Shown here: positions 9,404 to 17,627 of the stretch, piece by piece | Layout of the letters: each line of letters starts with the position of its first letter | Numbering within the stretch: the first letter of the stretch is position 1 | Source: Agromyces lapidis | GTDB taxonomy: Bacteria > Actinomycetota > Actinomycetes > Actinomycetales > Microbacteriaceae | Assembly (NCBI RefSeq): GCF_009749405.1 | Contig: NZ_WBIQ01000001.1 | Span: forward strand, 186,001-250,000 | Direction: 5' to 3' | Length of the DNA stretch: 64,000 nt | Made by a program: the position numbers and the translations under genes | Notes under the pieces: model-generated | The model's input: only the letters and a program-made list of their open reading frames with translations | What the model was told of the DNA's origin: nothing | The model's database searches: none

Positions 9404-12196
9404 GTGTCAGGCGCGAAGAAGTTGGTCATCGTTGAGTCGCCGACCAAGATGAAGTCCATCGCCCAGTACTTGGGCGACGGATACGAGGTGCTGTCCTCGG
9501 TCGGTCACATCCGCGATCTCATCGAGCCGAAGAACCTGCCCGCTGAGCTCAAGAAGGGCCCGCTCGGCAAGTTCTCGGTCGACGTCGACAACGGCTTCGA
9601 GCCGTACTACGTGGTCTCCGATTCGAAGAAGAAGACGGTCGCCGAACTCAAGCGCGCCCTCAAGAACGCCGACGAACTCCTGCTCGCCACCGATGAGGAC
9701 CGCGAGGGCGAGGCCATCGCGTGGCACCTCCTGCAGGAGCTGAAGCCCAAGGTCCCCGTGCGCCGCATGGTCTTCCACGAGATCACGAAGGACGCCATCC
9801 AGAAGGCGAAGGACAACACTCGCGAACTCGACACCGCGCTCGTCGACGCCCAGGAGACCCGACGCATCCTCGACCGCCTCTACGGCTACGAGGTCTCGCC
9901 CGTGCTCTGGCGCAAGGTCGGCCCCGGCCTCTCGGCGGGCCGCGTGCAGTCCGCCGCCACCCGCCTCGTCGTCGACCGCGAGCGCGAGCGGCTCGCCTTC
10001 GTCGCCGCCGGCTACTGGGACCTCATCGGCACCTTCGCCACGGATGCCCCGGGCAGCGCGTTCGACGCGAAGCTCGTGCGCGTCGGCGGCGAGCGCATCG
10101 CGACCGGTCGCGACTTCGACGACTCGGGAAAGCTCACCTCGAAGGCCGTCGTCATCGACGAGGCGACCGCAGAAGCGCTGGCGTCGGCGCTCCGCGACGA
10201 CACGGTCGGCCGCCGCGTCTCGAAGCTCGAGACGAAGCCGTACTCGCGTCGCCCGGCGGCGCCGTTCACGACCTCGACCCTGCAGCAGGAGGCCGCGCGC
10301 AAGCTCCGTCTCTCGGCGAAGGACACGATGCGCGTGGCGCAGTCGCTCTACGAGAACGGCTACATCACCTATATGCGTACCGACTCGAACTCGTTGTCGC
10401 AGCAGGCGATCTCGGCGGCGCGCACGCAGGCGACCTCGCTCTACGGCGCCGACTCCGTGCCCGACAAGCCCCGCGTCTACGCGGGCAAGTCGAAGAACGC
10501 GCAGGAGGCTCACGAGGCGATCCGTCCCTCTGGCGAGGTGTTCCGCACCCCCTCGTCCCTCCAGGGCGCACTTCGCGGGCGCGAGTTCGACCTCTACGAC
10601 CTGATCTGGAAGCGCACGGTCGCCTCGCAGATGGCCGACGCGAAGGGGCAGACGGCCACCGTCACGATCGAGGTCGGTCCGACGAAGGCGGATGCCCCGC
10701 CCCCCGCCGCGGCGACGACGAAGGTCGGCGGCACCATCGCCGAGTTCACCGCGAGCGGAACGGTCATCACCTTCCGCGGCTTCCTCGCGGCCTATGAAGA
10801 GGGTCGCGACGAGGAGCGCAATCGCGACGACGCCTCGGGCGACGCCAAGCTCCCGCAGCTCGCCGAGGGACAGCAGCTGACGCTCGACCTGCTCGAGGCC
10901 AAGGGCCACGAGACGAGCCCGCCGCCGCGCTACACCGAGGCGAGCCTGGTCAAGCGACTCGAAGAACTCGGCATCGGGCGTCCCTCGACGTTCGCCTCGA
11001 TCATCTCGACGATCATCGACCGGGGCTACGTCACCCAGCGCGGCCAGGCGCTCGTACCGAGCTGGATCGCGTTCTCGGTCGTCCGCCTGCTCGAAGAGCA
11101 CTTCGGCGACCTCGTCGAGTACGACTTCACGGCCGAGATGGAGGACGACCTCGACCACATCGCCGCGGGCGAGGCCGACCGGGTCGACTGGCTCTCGAGC
11201 TTCTACTTCGGCTCGGACAAGCACCGCGGGCTCCGTCAGGTCGTCGACAACCTCGGCGAGATCGACGCGCGCGAGATCAACTCGGTCGTGATCGCGCCCG
11301 ACATCACGCTGCGCATCGGCAAGTACGGCCCGTACCTCGAGACGGTCGATCCCGACGCCGCGCCCTCCGCGACCGGCGAGCCCACGCCGCGCCGGGTCAA
11401 CCTGCCCGAGGGGCTCGCCCCCGACGAACTCACCGAGGCGAAGGCCCGAGAGCTCATCGAAGCTCCCGTGCAGGGCGACCGAGTGCTCGGCGCGAACCCC
11501 GCGAACGGCAAGCAGATCGTCGCGAAGGACGGCCGCTTCGGGCCGTACGTCACCGAGCTCGAGCCCGAGCCCGAGGCGGCGACGACCGTCGACGCCGCGA
11601 CCGGTGAGGTCGTCGAAGCGCCGAAGGCCAAGCGCGGCGCGAAGAAGGCCGCCGCTCCGAAGCCGCGCACCGCGTCGCTGTTCAAGAGCATGCACCTCGA
11701 GGAGATCGACCTCGAGACGGCGCTCAAGCTGCTCGACCTGCCCCGCGTCGTCGGCGCCGACCCCGAGTCCGGGGTCGAGATCACCGCGCAGAACGGCCGC
11801 TACGGCCCCTACCTCAAGAAGGACGCCGACACGCGCACGCTCCCCAGCGAAGACGCGATCTTCGACATCGAACTCGCCGGGGCCCTCGAGCTGTTCGCCC
11901 AGCCGAAGTACGGTGCGCGTCGCGCGTCGAGCGCATTGAAGGAGTTCGACAACGACCCGGTGAGCGGCAAGCCGATCAAGGTGAAGGACGGCCGATTCGG
12001 GCCGTATGTCACCGACGGCACCACCAACGCGACGATCCCGCGCGCCGAGTCCGTCGAGGACATCACCTTCGAGCGCGCCGTCGAGCTGCTGCAGCTCAAG
12101 CGCGACAAGGGGCCCGCCGCGCCGCGCAAGAAGGCGCCCGCCAAGAAGCCCGCGGCCAAGAAGCCGGCGGCGAAGAAGTCGGCGCCGAAGAAGTGA
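9404..12196 (+). CDS. topA: DNA topoisomerase I (type IA)
   Basis: Relaxes negative supercoils through single-strand passage. 930 residues from GTG 9404, chosen because SD GAAGGAG lies 5 nt upstream. TOPRIM begins at residue 4 (KKLVIVESPTKMKSIAQYLG), with acidic metal residues in ATDEDREGEAIAWHL. The catalytic Tyr323 is in YITYMRTDS. No C-terminal zinc fingers are present. Instead there are at least four repeats of the actinobacterial topo_C type, each ending in a GRFGPYV or GKYGPYL motif, and then a Lys/Ala/Pro-rich tail (from about residue 908) that fits the basic tails of actinobacterial TopA proteins. It overlaps tmk by 4 nt. Confidence 0.97.
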   Translation: MSGAKKLVIVESPTKMKSIAQYLGDGYEVLSSVGHIRDLIEPKNLPAELKKGPLGKFSVDVDNGFEPYYVVSDSKKKTVAELKRALKNADELLLATDEDREGEAIAWHLLQELKPKVPVRRMVFHEITKDAIQKAKDNTRELDTALVDAQETRRILDRLYGYEVSPVLWRKVGPGLSAGRVQSAATRLVVDRERERLAFVAAGYWDLIGTFATDAPGSAFDAKLVRVGGERIATGRDFDDSGKLTSKAVVIDEATAEALASALRDDTVGRRVSKLETKPYSRRPAAPFTTSTLQQEAARKLRLSAKDTMRVAQSLYENGYITYMRTDSNSLSQQAISAARTQATSLYGADSVPDKPRVYAGKSKNAQEAHEAIRPSGEVFRTPSSLQGALRGREFDLYDLIWKRTVASQMADAKGQTATVTIEVGPTKADAPPPAAATTKVGGTIAEFTASGTVITFRGFLAAYEEGRDEERNRDDASGDAKLPQLAEGQQLTLDLLEAKGHETSPPPRYTEASLVKRLEELGIGRPSTFASIISTIIDRGYVTQRGQALVPSWIAFSVVRLLEEHFGDLVEYDFTAEMEDDLDHIAAGEADRVDWLSSFYFGSDKHRGLRQVVDNLGEIDAREINSVVIAPDITLRIGKYGPYLETVDPDAAPSATGEPTPRRVNLPEGLAPDELTEAKARELIEAPVQGDRVLGANPANGKQIVAKDGRFGPYVTELEPEPEAATTVDAATGEVVEAPKAKRGAKKAAAPKPRTASLFKSMHLEEIDLETALKLLDLPRVVGADPESGVEITAQNGRYGPYLKKDADTRTLPSEDAIFDIELAGALELFAQPKYGARRASSALKEFDNDPVSGKPIKVKDGRFGPYVTDGTTNATIPRAESVEDITFERAVELLQLKRDKGPAAPRKKAPAKKPAAKKPAAKKSAPKK

Positions 12197-12825
12197 GCGG
12201 TTCGGGTCTGTTCATCACCCTCGAGGGGGGCGACGGCTCGGGCAAGACCACGCAGGCCGAACTGCTCGGCGAGTGGCTGGCCGGGCAGGGGCGCACCGTC
12301 GTGCGCACCCGCGAACCGGGCGGCACTGAGGTCGGCGTCGAGGTGCGCGAGATCGTGCTGCACCATCGCGGCGACATCGCGCCGCGCGCCGAGGCGCTGC
12401 TCTACGCGGCCGACCGCGCGCATCACGTCGCGACCGTCGTGCGGCCCGCGCTCGAGCGCGGCGACGTCGTCCTCCAGGACCGCTACATCGACTCCTCGGT
12501 GGCGTATCAGGGCGCCGGTCGCGTGCTCGATCCCGAGGCGGTCCGCGGGCTCTCCGAGTGGGCGACCGAGGGGCTCGTGCCCGATCTCACCGTGCTGCTC
12601 GACCTCGATGCGGCGGCCGCCCGAGGGCGGCTCGACGAGGCGCGCACGCGCTTCGACCGGCTCGAGGCCGAGGCATCCGACTTCCACGACCGGGTGCGCA
12701 CCGCGTACCTCGGGCTCGCCGAGGCCGAACCCGGGCGGTTCCTCGTCGTCGACGCGGCGCAGCCGGTCGAGACGATCGCGCTCGCGATCCGCGAGCGGGT
12801 CGGCGCGCTCCTGGGCGACCGCTGA
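12193..12825 (+). CDS. tmk: Thymidylate kinase
   Basis: Phosphorylates dTMP to dTDP. 210 residues, the normal size. P-loop GGDGSGKTT is at residues 9-17. The DRY-type motif is LQDRYIDSSVAYQGAGR, and substrate-binding TREPGGTEVG follows the P-loop region. The LID region (RLDEARTRFDRLE) is short. The GTG start overlaps the topA stop (GTGA). The topA-tmk-holB order is common in actinobacteria and places dTTP synthesis beside replication functions. Confidence 0.96.
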   Translation: MSGSGLFITLEGGDGSGKTTQAELLGEWLAGQGRTVVRTREPGGTEVGVEVREIVLHHRGDIAPRAEALLYAADRAHHVATVVRPALERGDVVLQDRYIDSSVAYQGAGRVLDPEAVRGLSEWATEGLVPDLTVLLDLDAAAARGRLDEARTRFDRLEAEASDFHDRVRTAYLGLAEAEPGRFLVVDAAQPVETIALAIRERVGALLGDR

Positions 12826-12847
12826 ATCCGCCGTCGGCGGCGGAAGG

Positions 12848-12853
12848 TAGCGT
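12848..12853 (+). promoter_or_regulatory. -10 box TAGCGT, leaderless-type, for holB
   Basis: TAGCGT is followed by 6 nt and the GTG at 12860. The purine run GGAG lies only 2 nt from the start, too close for an SD. Confidence 0.45.
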
Positions 12854-12859
12854 GGAGCC

Positions 12860-14050
12860 GTGAGCGTGTGGAGCGAGCTGACCGGGCAGAATGCGGCGAT
12901 CGCCGTGTTCCGTGCCGCGGCCGAGGCCGCGCGCGGCGGCGGCGCCGAGGCATCCGCGGGGGGCTCGCAGCAGATGACCCACTCGTGGCTCGTGACCGGC
13001 CCGCCCGGGTCGGGGCGCTCCAATCTCGCGTACGCATTCGCGACGGCGCTCATCTCGGGCGACCCCGACGGCGACGAGGCGACGCGGATCCAGGTCGACG
13101 CGCGCAGCCACCCCGACCTGCACGTGCTCGCGACCGAGGGCGTGATCATCAAGCGCGACGACGTGCGCGACATCGTGAAGCGCTCGCACTACGCGCCCTC
13201 GATCGGCCGGCATCGGGTGATCATCGTCGAAGACGCCGATCGCATGACCGAGCAGACCTCGAACTTCCTCCTCAAAGAACTCGAGGAGCCGCCCGAGCGC
13301 ACCGTCTGGATCCTCTGCGCGCCGAGCGAGGCCGACCTCATCCCGACGATCCGTTCGCGGGTGCGCTCGGTGCGCCTGCAGGTGCCGAGCGTCGCCGACG
13401 TGGCCGAGCTCCTGGTGCGCCGCGACGGCGTCGACGCCGAACTCGCCGAACGCGCCGCCCGCGAGGCGCAGAGCCACATCGGCATGGCGCACCGGCTCGC
13501 CACCAATGCCGAGGCCCGCGACCGCCGGGCCGAGACGCTCCAGCTCGCCCTGCGGGTGCGCTCGACGGCGACCGCGGTGATGACCGCGGCCCGGTACCTC
13601 GAGATCGCGGGCGACGACGCGAAGGCGATCACCGAGCTCCGCGACGCGGAGGAGCGCGAGCATGCGCTGCACTCGCTCGGCATCGCACCGGGTCAGGCGG
13701 TGCCGCCGGCGCTCCGGCCCCAGATCAAGGCCCTCGAAGACGACCAGAAGCGTCGGGCGACCCGAAGCCTCCGCGACGGCATCGACCGGATCCTCGTCGA
13801 CCTGGCGTCGCTCTACCGAGACATCCTGCTCGTGCAGCTGGCCGCCGATGTGCCGCTCGTCAACCGCGAACTGCTGCCGGGCATCGAGCAGGCGGCCTCG
13901 GCGGCGACGCCGGCGCGGACCCTCGCCACGCTCGACGCCATCCAGACCGCGCGTACCCGCATCGAGGGCAATGTGCAGCCCGCCCTCGCGCTCGAGGCGA
14001 TGCTCGTCTCCGCCGTCAGAACCAACGACCCCGAACGAGGAGCCGCATGA
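12860..14050 (+). CDS. holB: DNA polymerase III subunit delta'
   Basis: Clamp-loader subunit, 396 residues. The N-terminus SVWSELTGQNAAI is the RuvB/DnaX-like entry. The Walker A position reads GPPGSGRS, with Arg replacing Lys, consistent with delta' being a non-ATPase stator. EDADRMTEQTSNFLLKELEEPPERTVWILC is the sensor/Walker B region and IRSRVRSVRL carries the SRC-like segment. The zinc module Cys are not evident. The C-terminal half is a long helical domain. It has its own leaderless-type -10, so it may be transcribed independently of tmk. It ends with an ATGA overlap into the peptidase gene. Confidence 0.95.
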   Translation: MSVWSELTGQNAAIAVFRAAAEAARGGGAEASAGGSQQMTHSWLVTGPPGSGRSNLAYAFATALISGDPDGDEATRIQVDARSHPDLHVLATEGVIIKRDDVRDIVKRSHYAPSIGRHRVIIVEDADRMTEQTSNFLLKELEEPPERTVWILCAPSEADLIPTIRSRVRSVRLQVPSVADVAELLVRRDGVDAELAERAAREAQSHIGMAHRLATNAEARDRRAETLQLALRVRSTATAVMTAARYLEIAGDDAKAITELRDAEEREHALHSLGIAPGQAVPPALRPQIKALEDDQKRRATRSLRDGIDRILVDLASLYRDILLVQLAADVPLVNRELLPGIEQAASAATPARTLATLDAIQTARTRIEGNVQPALALEAMLVSAVRTNDPERGAA

Positions 14051-15627
14051 GCGCACCGAGCACCGTCCGACGATCGCAGGGTCGTGAGCCGATGGGGCGG
14101 ATGCCGCGGGGTCGCCGCCTCGCGGCGGTCGGCGCCGCACTCGCCGCCGTGCTCGTGCTGAGCGGATGCGTGCCCTCCTTCCTCGAGCAGAAGCCGCCGG
14201 TGTCGACGCCGACCGGCGAAGAGGTCTCGCCCGAGCTCGAGCCGTTCTATACGCAGGTGCTCGAGTGGGAGCCGTGCGGTGACGGCATGGGCTGCACCAC
14301 CGCGAAGGCCCCGCTCGACTGGAACGACCCGTCGGCCGGCGAGATCGACCTCGCCGTTGTGCGCCACGTGGCGAGCGGCGACAAGATCGGTTCGCTGCTC
14401 GTGAACCCGGGCGGCCCCGGCGGCTCGGGGTACGACTTCGTGCTCGACTCGCTCGACTATGCAGTCGGAGAGCCCCTGCAGGAGCGGTTCGACGTCGTCG
14501 GCTTCGACCCCCGTGGGGTCGGGCGCTCGTCGGCGGTCGCCTGCTACGACGCCGCCGAGATGGACGACTACCTCTACGGCATCGTGCCCGCCGAGCGCGG
14601 CAGCGACGAGTGGATCGAGGCGGTCGGCAGCTCCGCCGCCGACTTCGGAGCAGCCTGCGCCGACAACACCGGCGAGCTCCTCCCGAACGTCGACACCGAG
14701 AGCGCTGCCCGCGACATGGACCTGCTGCGGGCGATCCTCGGCGACGAGCAGCTGAACTACCTCGGATTCTCGTACGGCACCTTCCTCGGGGCGAGCTATG
14801 CCGAGCTCTACCCCGACAAGGTCGGCCGGCTCGTGCTCGACGGCGCGATCGACCCCTCGGCGAGCGACTTCGAGGTCTCGAAGGCGCAGTCCGTCGGTTT
14901 CGAACGCGCGCTCGACGCCTACCTCGAGGACTGCCTCGCGACGGAGGGCTGCCCCTTCGACGGCACCGTCGACGAGTCGCGCGACGAGATCGGCCGCCTG
15001 CTGGCCTCGGTCGACCAGAGCCCCCTGCGCGGCAGCGACGGCCGCATGGTCGGCGCCGACACGCTCCTGACCGCGATCATCTACCCGCTCTACAGCGCCG
15101 ATTCGTGGCCGTACCTCAGCGACATGCTCGAGGCGACGATGTTCGGCGACGCCGACCCCGCGCTCGCCTTCGCCGACGGCTACAACGGCCGCAACCCCGA
15201 CGGCACCTACCTCGACAACTCGACCGAGGCATTCCGGGCGATCAACTGCCTCGACTACACCTATCAGTCCGACGTCGCCGTCATGCGCGAGAAGGCCGAG
15301 GCGATCGCCGAGGCCGCCCCGACGATCGGCCCGTACATGGGCTACGGCGACCTCAGCTGCGTCAACTGGCCGTACCAGTCCGATCGCGAGCGGGCCGAGA
15401 TCCACGCCGAGGGCGCTGCGCCGATCATGGTCGTCGGCACCACCGGTGACCCGGCCACCCCGTACGAGTGGGCGGTCGCCCTCGCCGACCAGCTCGAGAG
15501 CGGCGTGCTCGTGAGTTACGAGGGCGAGGGGCACACGGCGTACAACAAGTCGAACTCCTGCGTGAACGGCGCGGTCGAGGGCTACCTCATCGAGGGAACG
15601 GTGCCCGCGAGCGATCCCGAGTGCTGA
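14047..15627 (+). CDS. Secreted alpha/beta-hydrolase lipoprotein, Hip1/TAP-like peptidase
   Basis: 526 residues. A lipoprotein signal (GRRLAAVGAALAAVLVLSGC) predicts anchoring on the outer face of the membrane. The abhydrolase fold has oxyanion NPGGPGGSG, nucleophile Ser242 in GFSYGTFLG, an acid in VGTTGDPATPYEWA and His in EGEGHTAYN, followed by the TAP-like C-terminal domain with paired Cys (NSCVNGAV). This matches tripeptidyl/prolyl aminopeptidase-like proteins such as mycobacterial Hip1 and Streptomyces SlpD/E. The start at 14047 overlaps the holB stop; ATGs at 14092 and 14101 would give a more typical signal peptide and are real alternatives. Confidence 0.9.
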   Translation: MSAPSTVRRSQGREPMGRMPRGRRLAAVGAALAAVLVLSGCVPSFLEQKPPVSTPTGEEVSPELEPFYTQVLEWEPCGDGMGCTTAKAPLDWNDPSAGEIDLAVVRHVASGDKIGSLLVNPGGPGGSGYDFVLDSLDYAVGEPLQERFDVVGFDPRGVGRSSAVACYDAAEMDDYLYGIVPAERGSDEWIEAVGSSAADFGAACADNTGELLPNVDTESAARDMDLLRAILGDEQLNYLGFSYGTFLGASYAELYPDKVGRLVLDGAIDPSASDFEVSKAQSVGFERALDAYLEDCLATEGCPFDGTVDESRDEIGRLLASVDQSPLRGSDGRMVGADTLLTAIIYPLYSADSWPYLSDMLEATMFGDADPALAFADGYNGRNPDGTYLDNSTEAFRAINCLDYTYQSDVAVMREKAEAIAEAAPTIGPYMGYGDLSCVNWPYQSDRERAEIHAEGAAPIMVVGTTGDPATPYEWAVALADQLESGVLVSYEGEGHTAYNKSNSCVNGAVEGYLIEGTVPASDPEC

Positions 15628-15631
15628 TCGA

Positions 15632-15671
15632 GGTGCGGATGCTGCGGGGCGGGCCCCGCAGCATCCGCACC
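15632..15671 (+). terminator. Long GC hairpin after the peptidase gene
   Basis: A 19-bp inverted repeat, arms 15632-15650 and 15653-15671, around a two-base gap (the real loop must be larger). It begins 4 nt after the stop codon. Confidence 0.75.
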
Positions 15672-15707
15672 CGACCGGAGTGGTCATCCGGAGGCTCGAG
15701 CATCCGC

Positions 15708-15713
15708 TACTAT
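15708..15713 (+). promoter_or_regulatory. -10 box TACTAT of the tRNA-Thr gene
   Basis: TACTAT lies 43 bp before the mature tRNA. A GC hairpin (15730-15748, CGGCGCGC and GCGCGCCG around TTC) sits in the 5' leader. Confidence 0.4.
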
Positions 15714-15756
15714 TGATTCTCGTGCCAGTCGGCGCGCTTCGCGCGCCGGTCGTCAC

Positions 15757-15832
15757 GCCGCCTTAGCTCAGTCGGCAGAGCGTCTCACTCGTAATGAGAA
15801 GGTCGTGGGTTCGATTCCCACAGGCGGCTCCA
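15757..15832 (+). tRNA. tRNA-Thr (anticodon CGT)
   Basis: 76 nt including an encoded CCA. The acceptor is GCCGCCT with AGGCGGC. The D-arm is GCTC-AGTCGGCA-GAGC. The anticodon stem TCTCA/TGAGA encloses CTCGTAA, giving CGU, which reads ACG. The T-arm is GTGGGTTCGATTCCCAC. All stems pair. It is followed by a terminator hairpin. Confidence 0.97.
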
Positions 15833-15840
15833 GTAAGGAG

Positions 15841-15866
15841 AAGGCCCCGGAGAAATCCGGGGCCTT
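15841..15866. terminator. Hairpin terminator after tRNA-Thr
   Basis: AAGGCCCCGGA (15841-15851), loop GAAA and TCCGGGGCCTT (15856-15866), perfect 11-bp stem. It also faces the end of the convergent SGNH gene. Confidence 0.85.
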
Positions 15867-15887
15867 CGTCGTTCCGGTCGCGGATCG

Positions 15888-16706
15888 TCAGCCGAGCGCC
15901 GGGGTGAGGAGTGTCGCGTAGTTCGCGTACCCGGTGGAGTTCGGGTGGAACGCCGCGGTGGTGTTGAAGATGCTGAACGCGTTGATCCAGGGCGAGGAGC
16001 TGCCGATGCCGTGCCCGGCGAAGGCCGCCTCCACATCGACGAAGACCGCGCCGTTGGCGGCCGCTGCGGCTTGCGCCACGTCGTTGAGTGCGCCCGTGTC
16101 CTCGTTCACCCGGGGCGCGTATGCGTAGTTCGACGGCTGGTGGAAGAGCTTCGGATACCCGACCACGACGATCTTCGCCTGCGCGCCGACCTTCGCCCTG
16201 ATCGCCTGCAGTACGGACTCGATGCGGTCGTACATCGTGCCGTCGTTCACCATGGCCTCGGCGTTCGCGAGATCCGCCTCGCAGTTCGTGGTCGAGACGA
16301 ACACGAAGCAGTTCTGCATGACCGAGGCGAAGCCGACGTCGTTGCCCCCGACCGTCAGGGTCACCCGTTGGGTGCCGACCGGGATCGCGGGCACCTGGGC
16401 GAGGGTCTCGACGGTCGAGGCCCCGGAGCACGCAGGGAACGCGGTGAGCTTCAGTGTGCGCGAGGCATCGAGGCGCTTCGGGTAGCTGTTGTTGCTGCGG
16501 TAGCAGCTCGTGTCGAGGTAGCTGCCTCCGCCCTGGCCGGCGGCGAAGGAGTCGCCGAGGGCGACGTAGGCGAGCTCCTTGCCCCCGCCGCCGCCGCCGG
16601 GCTTCCCTCCGCCCTTCGCGGCGTACGCCGGCGCGGCGCCGGCGAACGCGAGTGCGGCGATCGCGACGGTCGCCACGACCGCGGCGATGCCCTTGCGCGC
16701 GCTCAC
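15888..16706 (-). CDS. Secreted SGNH/GDSL hydrolase (lipase/esterase family), intact motifs
   Basis: 272 residues. A signal peptide (RKGIAAVVATVAIAALAFAGAAPAYA) is followed by a Gly/Lys-rich linker. Block I is ALGDSFAAGQ with the nucleophilic Ser, block III is VGGND with the oxyanion Asn and block V is FHPNSTGY with the catalytic His. No Asp is found three residues before the His. This recalls actinobacterial SGNH esterases that use a Ser-His dyad, although that comparison is from memory. Paired Cys around DTSCY, PACSG and TNCEA suggest disulfides. The GTG start at 16706 overlaps the stop of its upstream paralogue by 4 nt. The substrate is unknown. Confidence 0.88.
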   Translation of the reverse strand: MSARKGIAAVVATVAIAALAFAGAAPAYAAKGGGKPGGGGGGKELAYVALGDSFAAGQGGGSYLDTSCYRSNNSYPKRLDASRTLKLTAFPACSGASTVETLAQVPAIPVGTQRVTLTVGGNDVGFASVMQNCFVFVSTTNCEADLANAEAMVNDGTMYDRIESVLQAIRAKVGAQAKIVVVGYPKLFHQPSNYAYAPRVNEDTGALNDVAQAAAAANGAVFVDVEAAFAGHGIGSSSPWINAFSIFNTTAAFHPNSTGYANYATLLTPALG

Positions 16707-17536
16707 GGCGCAACCGTCAGGTAGGCGTCGTGCACGGCGTCGGTGTAGGCGGCGTAGCCGGCTGCGTTCGGATGCAGGAACGTGACGGGATCGCTCGGGT
16801 TCGCGCCGAGCCAGGGGTCGGCGCTGGCCGCGCTGTGGCCGGCGAACGCCGCGGTCACGTCGACGTAGCCCGCCGGCACCCCGCCGAGACCCGCAGCCGC
16901 GTCGACCGCGCCGTCGATCTGGGTGTCGAGTGCTGCGACGGCCGTGTCGATCACCGAGGGGAAGCCGGGCGTGGTGCCCCCGAACGGCAGCGGGTATCCG
17001 GTGACGAGGATCTGCGCGCGCGGAGCGCGCTCGTGGGCGGCGATGAGCAGCGCGGTCATGCGTTGCGCGATCACGCCGGACTCGAGCGTCTGCAGCGCGG
17101 ACGCAGTCGCGAGCGCACAGGGCGTCGTCGTCGGGTCGGGGATGCAGGCCGCGTAGACCGTGCCGATGTCGAGGTCGCCCGCGCCCGCCGTGATCGTGAC
17201 GAGCGTGGTGCCCCGGTTGACCTGGCCGAGTTGGGTGGCGGCGACCTCCTCGATCGTCGCCCCGCTGCAGCCCGCGTTGCGCAGGAGGTTGATGCGGGGG
17301 AGTGCGTCGAGGCCGTTCGCGTAGCCCGCGCCGGTGCGGAGGCAGGCGTCGAGCGGGGTGCCCGCACCCTGGCCTGCGGCGATCGAATCGCCGAGGGCGA
17401 CGTACTTCGCGACGGAGGTCTGCGGGGGTGCTGCCTGGGCGGGCAGTGCGATTCCGATCGGGATCGCGAGGAGGGCGACTGCGGCGGCCGCGGCGACGAT
17501 GCCGTTGCGAGCCTTTCGGGCTGAAAGTGCGCTCAT
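16703..17536 (-). CDS. Secreted SGNH/GDSL hydrolase paralogue with altered block III
   Basis: 277 residues with an Ala-rich signal peptide ending near PAQAAP. Block I ALGDSIAAGQ and block V FLHPNAAGY are intact. Where the downstream paralogue has VGGND, this protein reads TAGAGD, so the oxyanion-hole Asn appears to be Gly. The Cys pattern (DACLRTG, NAGCSG, YAACIPD, TPCALA) is partly conserved. It may be a weak or differently tuned esterase, or a binding protein. It is first in a two-gene operon with the intact copy, probably from tandem duplication. The ATG at 17536 is preceded on the minus strand by a purine-poor leader with no clear SD. Confidence 0.82.
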   Translation of the reverse strand: MSALSARKARNGIVAAAAAVALLAIPIGIALPAQAAPPQTSVAKYVALGDSIAAGQGAGTPLDACLRTGAGYANGLDALPRINLLRNAGCSGATIEEVAATQLGQVNRGTTLVTITAGAGDLDIGTVYAACIPDPTTTPCALATASALQTLESGVIAQRMTALLIAAHERAPRAQILVTGYPLPFGGTTPGFPSVIDTAVAALDTQIDGAVDAAAGLGGVPAGYVDVTAAFAGHSAASADPWLGANPSDPVTFLHPNAAGYAAYTDAVHDAYLTVAP

Positions 17537-17615
17537 GGACCAACGCTAGGCCTGAATTGAGGAATCCACAGCAACCCAGATGTGGGGGTGGGGCCACGGG
17601 CGGCCGAACTCGCCG

Positions 17616-17621
17616 TATTCT
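17616..17621 (+). promoter_or_regulatory. -10 box TATTCT, leaderless-type, for the Gfo/Idh/MocA gene
   Basis: TATTCT is followed by GGCCGG and the ATG at 17628. No SD fits. The -35 region is GC-rich and undefined. Confidence 0.5.
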
Positions 17622-17627
17622 GGCCGG

